Assembly (NCBI GenBank): GCA_021234155.1
Contig: JAJEKV010000059.1
Location: 3,782,571 to 3,846,570, forward strand
Direction of reading: 5' to 3'
Length of the DNA stretch: 64,000 nt
From: Isoetes taiwanensis
Taxonomy: Eukaryota > Streptophyta > Lycopodiopsida > Isoetales > Isoetaceae
Shown here: positions 22,111-34,224 of the stretch, in pieces
How positions within the stretch are numbered: position 1 is the first letter of the stretch
Layout of the letters: every line of letters begins with the position of its first letter
Made by a program: the position numbers and the translations under genes
Notes under the pieces: generated by a model
The model's database searches: none
Seen by the model: the letters and a program-made list of their open reading frames with translations, nothing else
Told to the model about the DNA's origin: nothing

Positions 22111-23155
22111 CGAGCTCAATGCGAGTTAATTGTTTAGTAGAATGCTTATTGTATTAATAGTATATCATGCCAAGCACGTTGCTTTTTTCTTTGCTAGCTA
22201 AGTATCTATAATTTGTAAGGAGGAAGCAACTTTGAATAATAGAAAATTAATCCACTTTGGTATAAATGGATTTCTTTTGGAGAGATTCTCTAAAGCAGAG
22301 TACCATGATGTGCTTCCTTTTCCATATGGAGCTCTAAAGATAAAGGGCACATGCGTCTACCCAAGACCTGGTGTTATACCATCTAAAGGATCCAACAAAC
22401 ATTTGTATATGGTCATCCACATTGAGGTCCATTGCACATAAAATTATAAAATTGAAGAACTTTGAAGAATTGAAGGACTTTGACTTCAACATCATTTTAG
22501 ATCAAAAGAAAATGTGGAGTTGTTCTCCGTGCAAAAGATGGAGCAAAAGATATCTTCATAAACAATATATATAATCATTGAACACTTTTAAGAGGAACAT
22601 ATATATTTGGTGGACAATGACACCATTAAGTGTTGGTTGAATGTGGAGCATACATCCTCCAGCATGGCATTTAGGGATGAAGATAAAAAAAATTGGGTCT
22701 TTGAAAGAACACTCGACATATTTGACTCCATCATATCAGCTCCCATATATCTGCTTTCCTTAGAAACAAACCAAATTTGAAAGGAAAAACCAATGCAGAA
22801 GATGTTGAATTTGTTGTAGAAAACTATTGACAATAAGTTTATACTCAAATTTGTGGTGTATTTTGTACCTGTATATTATTTTTGTTAATATAAAACATGT
22901 ATTTTTATGAAGAATCCTCAGACTTTGCATTTACCTTGTCTTCACTTTCTTGTCTTTCATGATTCTCTCAATTCTCATGTAGACATAACTACCCTACTCA
23001 TGCATAATTTATCACAATTCACTTCAAGAATAAAAAAACATTATCTCTTAATCGAAACATTTGGTCTTATGCCTAAGTTAGAAAAGACGAAATGTGAAAT
23101 AATCTCAAGTTAATGGAATTGTGATTCTAAGCTAACTCGTGTGTCGTCGAATGTT
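22111..23155. other. Unassigned DNA after the Copia relic
   Basis: Short plus-strand frames such as RPGVIPSKGSNKHLYMVIHI (about 22364) look protein-like but match nothing I know. I found no 3' LTR for the Copia element here. Confidence 0.35.
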
Positions 23156-24180
23156 TAGATAAGATAAGATAAGATAGATTTTTATCGTCCGCGAAAACCC
23201 AAAGGGTTATGGGACCCATACAAGAAAAGGGGGCAGAAGCCCAAAAAAAATACCAAAGATGGGGCACAAGCCCGATCACCATGACAAAGGAAAAATATGA
23301 ACATAACAAAACATAACAAAAATGATAATAAGTGTGCAAACACATGCATATGAGCTAAACATAACCAAACCATGGGTTCTGAGGCCACTGATCTCGGACG
23401 ATCGCTGTGCCTCCCCGGTACACTGCCCATTTCCGCTGGAGTCTAGCCTCTCGCACCTTGCATAACTCCCCGGCGTCGTGCGGTCATTTGGAGCGGAGAG
23501 ATCCTCCTCGAATCGAACTGGGTGTCTTTCGGATGACTTCCATCTTTGAAGGGGCGACGCATACCGTCCCATGGGCTATTGAACTGCACGACGATATGGC
23601 GGGGTCGATCTGGCCTCTGAGCCCCAACCCTGCACGCTGTAACCATGGCGGGCCTTTGAATATGCATAATCTCTGTGAAGAAGTTAGCTGCCTGCTCTAC
23701 CTCTAAGGCAGGACTTGCCGGGCGGCGACCGGCAATCGCGCAAATTCAAGCTTACGCATCTGTTGCTGCCGAAAGCAAACTCTGCCGACTGCGTGTTCCT
23801 TTGATGCTCCTGCATGGGACTGTGCTCCTGTGCTTGCTCTTGTGTGCCATCATGATCTATATCAATCACCTCCACATCGGCAGTCCTACAAGCCTCTGTT
23901 TCCACCACATCATCGGTACCAGCGCCTCCGAAAGTGTCCGGGTTTGGGCATCGATGATAGGATTTTGGGCAAGAGGGGGAGATGATCAGCGAGGTACCCT
24001 GCTCCAAGATGGCAGAGTAAAGCAGATTCAGTATCTGGAATAGAAGCTTAGCGTCCAAGGAAATGATGGGGCCTGCAAGAGATGCTTTCTGCAAGGTATC
24101 CAGGAGGAAATCTTTGGTCGCTGAGGGGCGAGGAGCGGGAAGAATCCCGTGCTTGAAGCGAGGCATCCGATTTATTAGAT
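23156..24180 (-). mobile_element. GC-rich retroelement fragment with TTATC tandem tail
   Basis: Read on the minus strand, this ends GGGTCCCATAACCCTTTGGG, then CGCGGACGATAAAAAT and a (CTTAT)n tail (23157-23177). That is the diverged form of the block ending the elements at 18179 and 29601. The body is richer in GC than its surroundings and holds several overlapping minus-strand frames, the longest 160 residues (23684-24166), with no recognised domain. It may be the 5' or ORF1-like part of the same LINE family, or a SINE that borrows the LINE tail. Confidence 0.5.
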
Positions 24181-24484
24181 CAAATTCGAAAGCCGGAAAT
24201 GTTCAAGCCATGTAACCTTGAAGATCTGCCCCGATAAAAGGTATGGCGACGTTGACCACGCTTAGAACAATTATTTCAAAGCATTGATTTCGTACAATAG
24301 GGACTTGATAAGCTTGGAGTCCATTTAAGCATTGAAAAATCACTCCATATATTGAGAAACTTGTGTGGAATTGGGATCATTCTGGTCGCGGACCATCTCG
24401 TGGATAACTTATTCGGGGATAGGTTCAATATGCTATGCGCTTTATACGGAATAATGTATGAATTGTATGATCCAAGACAAATTT
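24181..24484. other. Spacer, nothing recognised
   Basis: I see no coding or repeat signal in this stretch. Confidence 0.4.
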
Positions 24485-24985
24485 GCCGTATAAAACGCAA
24501 AAAAATACGACAAAAACAATTCCGGTCGGAAGATTTTTCAGCGTCACGCTGAAAACAACTATATCTCAGCGTCTGCTTGAAAATTTTTTCGCAGACGCGA
24601 AACCTTCAGAAAGCAAGACGCCGAAACCAAAATTTCGCCAGACGCTGCGAAAACAACGCCACAACAGTCGTGGACTTTTTCGTCAGACGCGATTGGATTG
24701 AAGAGCGTACATACAAAATCTTCCGGACGGAATTGTTTTTGGCCGTATTTTTTTTGCCGTATTTTTTTTGAACATCGCTTGGCTACAGACGCTGAAAATG
24801 AACTGGATAGCGTGACGCGAAAAATTTTTCGCAGCATGCTATCACGAAGCTTTCGGCGTCACGCGAATGTCAGCCTTGTCCTTTCGCCGCGATTCTTTCT
24901 ATTTACAGCGAAAAATTCAGCGTCGTCGCTTTCCACGAAGGTTTGCAGCGAAGATTTTTCCCACCACGAGGTATTTTATCGTTAA
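24485..24985. repeat. CG-rich foldback region with inverted repeats
   Basis: The left arm 24501-24538 (AAAAATACGACAAAAACAAT, then TCCGGTCGGAAGATTTT) is nearly the reverse complement of 24715-24754 (AAAATCTTCCGGACGGAATT, then GTTTTTGGCCGTATTTT). The interior and right flank are full of GACGCGAAAA, GACGCTGAAAA and CGCAGACGCG variants in both orientations. It could be a non-autonomous terminal-inverted-repeat element. No target duplication was found. Confidence 0.6.
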
Positions 24986-25378
24986 ATACGTATTTTATTA
25001 AAAATACGTATTTTTTAACTTTATACGTCAGAAATTTTAATTTTGTACGTATAGAACCTATCCCTGAACTTATTCAAACGGCCACTATATCTTTCCTTTT
25101 TTCTGGATCTTCAAATGATAAAGAATTTAGGTGATGATAGATAAGACCGAAAGTTCACCTTATATATTCTCTGTGAGTCATTAGTCATATCATCGCATAA
25201 GGATATAATGTAAGTTGATAATGTTTATTAGGTTCACTTATCTCTAGCTAATTACAACGTGCCAATGATCGAGTTGTTAGAACATGGGATTCCTTTTTTT
25301 CTCATAAAAATAGAAGATCATGTATATTATGCTGCACAAGTTGAAAAAAAAATAAAGACTTGGTAAGCATTATGAAAC

Positions 25379-26171
25379 ACAACAAAAAATAGGGAGGGGG
25401 AGGGAGGGACCTTTTGTTTTGGTGTGTTCTGGGAGATGTTGTTTTTTTGGTAGAAATAAAAAATCAAAAAACATTGGCAAGTTAAGTAACATATGAACCA
25501 TCAAATATAGCCCAAATCCCATGACACACCAAAACAAAAAGTTTCAATTTTTTCTTTTTCTTTTCTTTTTTCCTTTACAATACGTGGCCACGATAACAGC
25601 ATCTCTTCAATATCTTCATAAAAGCTTGTTGCACTACAATGATACAGAACAAAAGACATGACCAGAATAATCAGTTGGATAGGAAGTATAATTTGATCAT
25701 ATTTTAATCAGATGTGAAACCCTACCAAATCCGCTCGGAAGTTTACTGTTTTGAACCAGAAAACTTAACCAAATATGAGCATAACATACATCATCAAAAA
25801 GATCCTATAGATAGTCCAAATTCAACACTTATGATAAAAAGCATATTATCATCAAATCTGCACTTTGCAAAAAGGTATCCAAATTGAAAAGTACAAAAAG
25901 AAGGCATTGATCTTAATAGATCTGGGTCAAAACATATGCCAATAGAAAGAAAGATCTCTATATAAGCTTTCCAATGAGTCCATGATCATCTGAATTTGAC
26001 ATTTGTAGCTCAAGTTATGAGTAGAGAAATAATTTTGACATTCTCTCCTAGAGCTTCTCTTCTTTATCTATTTTTAATGACTTAGAATTATATATAGTGG
26101 TTTGATAAAAAAGAATCTCTCATACAAATCTTATTTTTGATTAAAACCTTTTTTTCCTAACCAAAAATTTG
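25379..26171. mobile_element. About 0.8-kb insertion splitting a dispersed repeat, with internal hairpin
   Basis: The sequence 17840-18030 is continuous, but its relative at 25310-26260 is split. ATGTATATTATGCTGCACAA and TAAAGACTTGG lie before the insert, and GATTTATCAAACTAGG and TATGACCTAAGTTCG lie after it. Inside, 25411-25433 (CTTTTGTTTTGGTGTGTTCT...) pairs with 25518-25541 (GACACACCAAAACAAAAAG). The ends show no clear terminal repeat, so the class is unknown. Confidence 0.5.
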
Positions 26172-26369
26172 TATGTAATGATTTATCAAACTAGGTTATA
26201 TGACATATCACGTTGTTTATGACCTAAGTTCGTTGTTGTAATCTATCTAGAACTCGTTCAATGATTTGAACGAGAAAATTTCTAGATTAAACTATTTTTG
26301 TGTAAAGAAGCTGCCTTGATCCGTGAGTTTAAGTTCATATGGGGTGACAAGAAGATATCAATGTATAAT

Positions 26370-27190
26370 GATACCACAGCAAGGTAGGTTTCAGTACCTA
26401 ATGTTCGCACTTGTGGAGCATTTATATCATTTCTCAATTTTCGTAAACAAGTCTGAACTCTTCTAGATGCAATTCTATAGGCACCCTCAATTACGCCTAT
26501 CTTTCTTTTCCACGTCTCCTATTTGTAATCCATGCTCTCCATGGCATAGCTTAAAGACATGCCAAACATCATTCAATGTCACTAACTCAGTACCTAGGTA
26601 CAATCTCCTTGATGCATTATCAAGGGGATTTATCAACTTCTTTCCATTATGTATGAAGTCTTGGTCATGAAGACCATACACGCTGCCATTATTTCTAATA
26701 CCTGCACTTAAACCCCATCCTTCCCAATGAATGCGAAAACAGTTAGTGGGCCTCTTTGATGTCTAATCTTGCAGCATGCATTTTCTGCATGCTCTTACGT
26801 AAAGATCTTCCTTTATTGTTATCAATGCAGTCATATTTATCCTCATCTTTATTACATTGGGTCTCTATAACTTCAACTACATCACCATGTAGATTAGCCT
26901 CTTCTTCTAATTCATCAATAACTAAACGTGGTCTTTTAGAGGGCTGAATACTTCTGTCGCCTGTCAACTTTACGAGAACCTCATTGCCCATGATCTTAAA
27001 CCTTGTTTCTTGTTTTCTTGATAAAGGCAATTTTCACTCGGCAAGGAAAACAATGTTGTAACCCGTAAGTCCTTCTAATTCATCAATTTGGATCTCTTCT
27101 CTTAGATCTGCATACGAGGCACCATCTTTCATGCCATCGTCTAAGTGAATGACAACTATGCGCGGATCAGTTTGCATATTGGCTGCAAAA
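26370..27190 (-). pseudogene. Decayed coding relic of an unidentified, probably transposon-borne protein
   Basis: The minus strand carries pieces in consistent order but shifting frames. From the right: DPRIVVIHLDDGMKDGASYA (about 27165), then SRKQETRFKIMGNEVLVKLT (about 27021). Then comes YGLHDQDFIHNGKKLINPLD (about 26678), followed by LYLGTELVTLNDV, HGLQIGDVEKKDRRN (about 26535) and IASRRVQTCLRKLRND (about 26475). The HNGKKLxNPLD...KDRxNW pattern recalls repeat-family proteins of transposon origin known from other eukaryotes. I cannot name the family with certainty. Stops and frameshifts make it inactive. Confidence 0.5.
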
Positions 27191-28361
27191 TCAAAGCAGC
27201 AAAGTCTTAGCTTGCAGTAAAACTCACTAAGTAATGTCCTAGTGCATGCATATCAATTTGATATTTATTCTATCTTGGATGCTAACCTCCATAGATCTAA
27301 TCTAGCCAAACACCTACGACTCCAATCCATCTTTCCACTAGGTCTACTAGGACTTAATATAACAAAAATACTTACTCTAAACACTAACACTAGTTAGAGG
27401 GTGAGACTTTGTCTATCCTGGCGTGGCCCTAGGCCCATGCCACAAATCCTAGCAGACAAGCAAAAACTTTCCTAGAAATGCATTTACCGGAGACCCAGCC
27501 TTTTTAGACGTAATCATATGAAAAATACATTTGAAATATTTACCAAGCCAGTTGATTAGAAAGCCCCACCATAATCAGGTTTGTATTTTAAGGCAGAACA
27601 TAGATAGATATCCCTCATGAACAACCTGCCTAAATTAAACCCAGCTCCAGCAAAAAATACATCTTTCAGTTCTCAACAAAATACGAGCCTTTTCAAAAAG
27701 TTCACAAAAATTGCACACTACTCTTCTCTTCACAGCTGGAGATTGAAGACAGATGTGAAGCGCATTGACAAAGAAGAGACAATGTGCCAGTTATGCAGCA
27801 GATTAAATGTTGTTAAAGCTAAGGAAACCTTTTTGACTACGTTATTATGAAATATAAATGAGATTTAATCAGTGATGTTTTTGTCTACAAGCGTAAAAGC
27901 TTAGTTAAGTGAAACAATGTCCCATCCCCCCTTCATGCCTGATTCTGTGGCTTCTGAACAGAATGATGGGGATGCTAGTTCTAACAGAATAAGCTAAAAA
28001 AGATGGAAACTGAGCATGGCAGAATGCAAGTTATCATTTCAGAGATGTCCCCCTCCACCAGTGGCAAAGATACCAGACTCATTAGATCCTACGGCATAGT
28101 CAAGTATCAAATTTGTCAGTTCCAGAGAAAGGACATACTATGTCAGTTTCAGTGGAGGCGGATCTGTATATATTGCAAAAATTTCACTTTGCTAGAGCAC
28201 ATTGTGAGGCTTAAGAATATAGATTTCTAGATAGATTTTGCCATATAGAACAAGACATTATAGAATTAGGACAGAAAGGAGAAAAATGTTAATACTAAAG
28301 AATGTTCACCTGACACCATAGAACCCTAGAACGTAGACCTCAATCTTTGCCTTAGTAAGCA
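27191..28361. other. Intergenic DNA, nothing recognised
   Basis: Short frames near 27617 and 28003 have no recognised motif, and no terminal repeats are visible. Confidence 0.4.
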
Positions 28362-28900
28362 TTTTTTTTTTTTTTGAGAGAAGCGGTGGTGGTTTTTTAT
28401 ATTATATAGAAAAAGAAATTACAATGGGAGTAGACTCAACATCTTCATTCCCTTTAACTGCAGAAATGTATTAAAAGCTCTAATAGCAAATGCATTAAGG
28501 CAACGGAGATGTCTCTACATCGGAACCGAAGCGCAAGATGATCGGGAAGAGCCAATGGCTCCGAAATAATTCCTATTGGCCCGAGAAACACACAAATAAC
28601 TTTGAATTCTTTGAAGTAGAAATAAGATGTACGTCCTTAGACTATAAGGCAAGACCAAATATGACACCTAACAGGGCATATCGGTGCATTGAAGAAGCAC
28701 ATGCTCGGACATAGCGATGATATCGGCATGCTAATTCCATATGGAAAGCCAAGGTAATTTGGCATCGGTGCAAATTTTCACCCAAATTTAAGTATTTGAG
28801 TGGCTTCTCAAGTTTAGCGGTGCTTAAAAAGAAACCTAGGTGCTTACGTGCTCAATCTTCTATGCTCAAGCTTCGATTACTTAAGCATTTAGATTTTTTA
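28362..28900 (-). mobile_element. Probable A-tailed LINE 3' fragment
   Basis: A T-run at about 28362-28374 on the plus strand is a poly(A) tail on the minus strand. The minus-strand sequence behind it reads like a decayed LINE C-terminus (SEHVLLQCTD, then a Leu-rich stretch) ending close to the tail. The evidence is weak because of many stops. Confidence 0.35.
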
Positions 28901-29600
28901 GATCTGCCATATATCTAATTGTCCTTTGCCTCTTCAATATAAATCAATAATTGCGGATTCATGCATAGCTCCCTTGACAAAACATAATCTTTCTAATCAT
29001 CATTTGCAAAGCTGGATCTTCCCGCTAGTAAGAAAGAGTGAAGAGATAATGGCAAAATAGAATTCATTCAAGAAATTCCATTCGGATCGAGAGGGTTTTC
29101 TTTGCAAAATTACATGATGTCACATCTCCACAACTGAATCTTCTTTGAGAAACTATTCTTCTCTTCACCTTATAGGCCGGTGTCCCAATTGGGCAAACCA
29201 TTTCGGCGTGACCATCTTCAAGAAAGGAGATGGAAATAATGCAAAAACATCAAAGAAGAGAACCACGTTTGTGGTTACCTGTTTCCCCAAAAAAGATCCA
29301 GATTATGTCCGCCAGAGAGGAGAAGAAAAATGCGATTTGTGCAGATCTTTTTCCAGAAATTTTGAAATGGATTGTCCTGCCTTGCTAGCACTTTCCTAAT
29401 ATCTGCAGGCACCAGGATGGAGGTGACAGTGCCGGATTGGAGAGAGGAAGGCGACTCTCCTCTCTTCTGCCGCCCTAGCCGCCGAAGACTGCGCCAAGAA
29501 CCGTAACCGTCATGGTGCCTCTCATTGTGTGTTTGGTCTTAGTAAGCATTTTAATTCGCTATTTTTTAGTAGAAGTAACACGCTTGCTGCTCTCTTTTTG
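28901..29600. other. Unassigned DNA before a tailed element
   Basis: A plus-strand frame near 29145-29399 (FGVTIFKKGDGNNAKTSKKR and a CDLC pair) is unassigned. The GC content rises towards 29460-29520, so part of this may be the body of the tailed element ending at 29672. Confidence 0.3.
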
Positions 29601-29672
29601 TTTGGGTCCCATAGGCCAGTTGGTCTCCGTGGACGCTAAAAACCTATTCTATTCTATTCTATTCTATTCTAA
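29601..29672 (+). repeat. Conserved 3' end and (TATTC)n tail of a retroelement
   Basis: GGGTCCCATAGGCCAGTTGG, then TCTCCGTGGACGCTAAAAAC and a run of TATTC units. It is nearly identical to the minus-strand copy at 18160-18221. Confidence 0.85.
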
Positions 29673-29940
29673 AATAACTCTCTCCTAGCCTTGCAAAACC
29701 AGCATTGCTAAGCTACCTCGCTGCCATAAGCATCCAAATATGGGGATGGCCACATTGCTTGACGATCATAGCGGACAAGCAGGTTATTTGTTTTCTATGC
29801 AAAAAAATTTAGGAAATCAATGCAGAAAACTGAGCAAATAATTTCCATTACCCACCTTAAGCATAAGAAAAGCATTGATAATTTGTTCATAAGGGCATTG
29901 TGATAGAGCCATAAACGTTATAGCTGATAATTGTTTGCTA

Positions 29941-30266
29941 GCAAAAGCTTTATAAGCAACAAAAATTTACTCCAAAATGGGAGCTATGATACCTTTTGAG
30001 TAGATCAGCCTTAATCTTGTAGGTCACGATGGTGCTTAGAAAGAATCCCACAGTTGATATGTGGCTGCAAAATTGTTGTCTGGATGGTGAATGATAGTGC
30101 AAAAGCTTTATAAGCTACAAAAATTCACTCTAAAATGGGAGCTATGATACCTTTTGTACTGGAGTAGATCAGCCTTAATCTTGTAGGTCACGATTGTGCT
30201 TAGAAAGAATCACACAATTGATATGTGGCCACAAAAGCGTTCTCTGAATGGTGAATGATAGTGGTA
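29941..30266. repeat. 158-bp tandem repeat, two units
   Basis: Units start GCAAAAGCTTTATAAGC at 29941 and 30099. They share GGGAGCTATGATACCTTTTG, ATCAGCCTTAATCTTGTAGG and GGTGAATGATAGTG. The second carries a small insertion. No coding signal. Confidence 0.9.
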
Positions 30267-30639
30267 AAAGCAAGCAACGATCTGCATTCAAATTCAAAGA
30301 CTAATTAGACCAATGTAATTTAAATATAAGAGTTCTAAAAGAATAATATCCTACATCTCTAGCAACAACCCAAGGCAAACACAGGGCCTATGTATACGGC
30401 AAAAACATCCCAAATGTAAGATAGGGCCTCCGTATACGGAGTGAGAAGCTTCTCCCGCCAACTTCCCCTCCAAGTTTGTCTACGGAAAAGAGCCCCGTTT
30501 ACCGTAGAATTGGTTGGCGTATATGTACGTTTCAACTTAAAAAAAAACCCTTACGTTTAACACACATGTTTTCTACCCCAATAAAATGTGAAACCCCCGG
30601 GGCTTCTCCATCGAGCTTCTCATCTTACCTGTTTGAACT

Positions 30640-33470
30640 CCTCGATTTGATGGCTTAGACGTTATCACGTTCTACGATGCTATGCTGCCTTCTAGTCTTG
30701 TGGTACCTTCTAGTTGCACTTGATCACACTCCACAGTTTTGAACCTCATGTTGCATCTAAGGAGCTCGTGGAAGTACTAGCATTCCTTCATCTTCTGGTT
30801 TATGGCCATTGTCCCTCAATACATGTGCATCTTCCTGGCGAGTAAAGCCTCATGACGCTTCTCCGTGACTGGTTTGCTGTCGGGGATGATGTACACTTAT
30901 ATCTGTGTAGCTTGACCCTTGAGTTGAAGTACTTTCTGCCCTAGACCTGCTCGTGTCCTTGAATAGCCCGGCTATTATCTTGAACTCTCTTTTTGCCGAA
31001 GGTGCTTTGGTTGCTGTCCTTGTCGTTAAGGTGTCGAATGCTTCTATCTTGGGCATTGAGGTCCTTCATGTCGGAGATAAGTTGGGCTTCTTCCCTTCTA
31101 ATTGTTGGTAGGAGTACTTGACGAAGCCATCACCTAGTTGTTGAATGAGCATAATCATAACCCCTCGTTGTGAAGCCTTTCTTAAGTGTATCTCCATCTG
31201 GCATGCATGTTACAAATATCACCATATAAGGCAGGATTATGGTCGTCAAGAGGTTGCCTCCTCAGTTGGCTCGTTGATGTTGGGTCGTCCCGAAGAATTC
31301 CTCGATGTTTGTCGACTTGAGGTCGTGGCCGCACTTTTTGAAGATGTCTCAACGTTCCTCCTTCTGTTGTTGAGGACACTCATGTCATTTGTGTTGGTAC
31401 TGCCGCAATTGATAGCGTCCCGAAGATGTCGTCGTGCAAGCCTAGATGGTGCAGCGCTAGGGATCTTGACATGACTGATATTATCTCTCATCTTGATATT
31501 GTGCTGGACGAGCGGTCTTCTACTTGAGGTCGCTTCTCGAAGTGTCTGGAGTCGAAGCTTGGTTCGGGCTCTGGTCGTCTCTCTCTAATTGCTCTTCCAT
31601 TTAAACACTTGCTCTTGGCTATACCTGTGGTTGTTTGCTTCATTCTTTGGCAGTTAGAGTGATGGAGTTTCTTGATGCAAACACTAAACCCTAAAACATG
31701 ATCCTAATTTTGTACTATGTGTGAGCACCCGATACTTATGATAGACATATATATAATTATGTTGGGATTTTAATTCATCCACTTTTCTAATTTATAGAAG
31801 AGCATATGCTCAAATGTTTATACTCCTTTAGGCTTTTCCCTCCTCCAATCACGTTTGATTCTTCGGTTTTGCTGCATCTTCCTCGTTCTACTTGACTCCG
31901 GGATTCCTTGAGGTGTTGCGACTGTAGTTGACCTTCGTGTGTGATCTGAGGTCGTTATCCCAAGTCGCGGAGAACGCTGCTCGATGTAAACCTTGAGTTG
32001 AAAATGCTCCTCCTTAATGTGTTTACCTGTCGTGTGGAGTGTCGTTTGGAGATGTGTAGTGCCATTGATCGCTTGAGTACGATCACCTGGTTGTTGCAGT
32101 CGGGCATTGTTGCATGTCTTCGAAGCTCTGAGATAGCGGTCGTCGGGTGGACAGTGTCATTTCTCGGCCGATTGAATTTCTGAGTGCGACTCCTGTTGCT
32201 TGGACTTTGCTTCATTGTGAGATGCCTCCCCTATGCCTGGAATTGTTGTCGTCTCCATTGCACATGCCATCGCTCCTTTGAGTTGCCTTTGAATGGTCTG
32301 TGGTTGTTGGCTAGGTCGGCTCCTCCATCCTTAGCCGTACGCTGCCTCCCCCACCTCCTCTCTGGTTCTGATTGCAGCCCTATGTCTTCCGGGGTATTCG
32401 TCCACCGGTACTGCTATCATCTCCCTGTAGTCGCCGAACATGGACTTGGGAGATGTTACGTTGATACTGCCTCTATCCTGTTCGACTGGTGCTGCTGCTG
32501 AGGTGCTGGGTAGGAGCGCACTCGTTGTTTTCCCTCTGATTCCCATCCGCTCGTGGATCGCTATGAACTCCTCCTCTATGGGTAACTCCTGTTGTGCCAT
32601 CATCTACCTAATGCCAGTGTAGGCATCTATGTCCGTCGATGATTGGTCAGTGTACGTCGGGGCCTCCCTTATGCTGATGGGGAAGTCCTGTGTCTTCCGG
32701 TCGATGAAGTCATCAAGGTCCGGTAATTGACGTAAGAGATGTAGGAGCTTGTCTATCCTGTAGCCCTTGTCCCTGCACTCTGGGAGGTTCTTGATGTCGT
32801 GGAGGCTTAGGTATGCTTCTCCTTCGGTGATTATCGGGATTAGTCTTGTGATGCCTAGCCCAAGTGGTGGAGTTGTCCTTGTGGTTCTCAGCCCTTCTTA
32901 AAAACTTTGAAGTTCCTCCTCAGCTTGCTGCCTCTCCTGTGCTGGGTGGACGTCTATGATGTCCTCTATGTCCGACCCACGTCTATCTTCCTCCTGCTCT
33001 GCCTCCTCGTACTCGAGAAGCATCTGCTCTTCTTCACCTGCTGCCATGGCCATAGATTCGAGCTTTAGGGTTTAGACAGATGGTTCTCCTATCTGGGTTT
33101 GGGCTCTATGGGATAGAAAAATAGCTACAACTGCGGTGTATGAGGAGTATCTCCTCCTATTTACAGCTACGGACATATAATTGGGTAAGCGGCTAGTCTT
33201 ATTTTCTAGGTACTTATCTATGTTGGGTATGGCTTGCAGTGCTATCTTGAGGGCCATGCTTGGTGCAAAATATCCTATGCAAGGTGGAAGCTCTACTAGA
33301 GAAGGTCCTATCTTGGCAAAGAACTCAAACATAATATCTTGGTAGAAAGGGGTGGCATTGATGGTGGTCTCCACATCAACCTCCTTCCCGAAAGGCAAGG
33401 GATCTGAGTTGATGTCGGCCTCGGCCACATGAGTCGGGGTGGGCCTTTGTACCATCGCCTAAATGCAGAG
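30640..33470 (-). pseudogene. Internal coding region of a minus-strand LTR retrotransposon (gag-like), decayed
   Basis: This lies inside an element whose primer-binding site is at 35335-35346. The open stretches run right to left. MVQRPTPTHVAEADINSDPL starts at 33455 (127 residues). An acidic segment starts MAMAAGEEEQMLLEYEEAEQ near 33050. A frame containing EGEAYLSLHDIKNLPECRDK leads into MMAQQELPIEEEFIAIHERM (32603). Ser/Thr/Arg-rich segments follow near 32215 and 31056. The composition suits a gag-like or disordered structural protein. I see no protease, RT or integrase motif, so the element is non-autonomous, truncated or too decayed to read. The superfamily cannot be assigned. Confidence 0.45.
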
Positions 33471-33769
33471 GTTGCCACGGTCTATGAGCAGTTGGGAATA
33501 TCCAACAGATGGGGAAGCGCCTTAGGGGCCTAGAAAATCAGCTTGGAGTGAGGAGCAAAGGTGTAGGATGCAAATGAAGGTTGTGGTCTACTTATAGGCA
33601 AAACCCTAATTTTGGAAAATTTTAAGGTTTGGGGAAAACCTATGATTCTAAGGTACTGCTATGCAAAAGACAGGCTAATCATGCTAAGAAGTGCATTCTA
33701 AGGATCCTATTGCAACAAATTCCATCTAATTTGGTGAAAGTTAGGCTAAGTTAGGACAATTTAAGTGTG

Positions 33770-33841
33770 ACCACTCACACAGTGCGCGGGGAACACTTTG
33801 GAGCATGGTCCAAAGTGGTCTAGGCGCACTCTGTGAGGGGT
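33770..33841. repeat. 72-bp hairpin repeat, copy 1
   Basis: The outer arms ACCACTCACACAGTGCGC and GCGCACTCTGTGAGGGGT can pair at 16 of 18 positions. The inner arms of this family, ACTTTGGA and TCCAAAGT, pair perfectly around a short loop. Confidence 0.95.
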
Positions 33842-33965
33842 GGGGCCTTGTTTGGGTCGAGGATGATGCCAAACATGCAAACTAAGGATAGAATCCTGCA
33901 TATCATCGAGATAGGTTGGATTGTGCCCTTACTTGCTTCATTTGGACAAGTTTTGGTCGAGTTTA

Positions 33966-34020
33966 GGGGGAGCACTTAGGAGCCTTGTCCAAAGTGGTCT
34001 GGGCGCACTCTGTGAGGGGT
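33966..34020. repeat. 72-bp hairpin repeat, copy 2 (left arm lost)
   Basis: Starts at the internal GGGGAGCACTTAGGAGCC and keeps the full right arm GCGCACTCTGTGAGGGGT. The outer left arm is missing. Confidence 0.9.
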
Positions 34021-34152
34021 GGGGCTCCATTTGAGTTAGGGTTGGCCAATTTCTACAAACTAAGGGTCAAATCCTACTAATTAAGGTGAGCGGAGTCGAA
34101 TGGTATACTTACTTTCTGCATTTGGACAAGTTTTGGCATAGATCAGTGCTCG

Positions 34153-34224
34153 ACCACTCACACAGTGCACGGGGAGCACTTAGGAGCCTTGTCCAAAGTG
34201 GTCTGGGCGCACTCTGTGAGGGGT
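34153..34224. repeat. 72-bp hairpin repeat, copy 3
   Basis: Full length. It shares the TTAGGAGCCTTG variant centre with copy 2, so copies 2 and 3 form a subtype. Confidence 0.95.
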
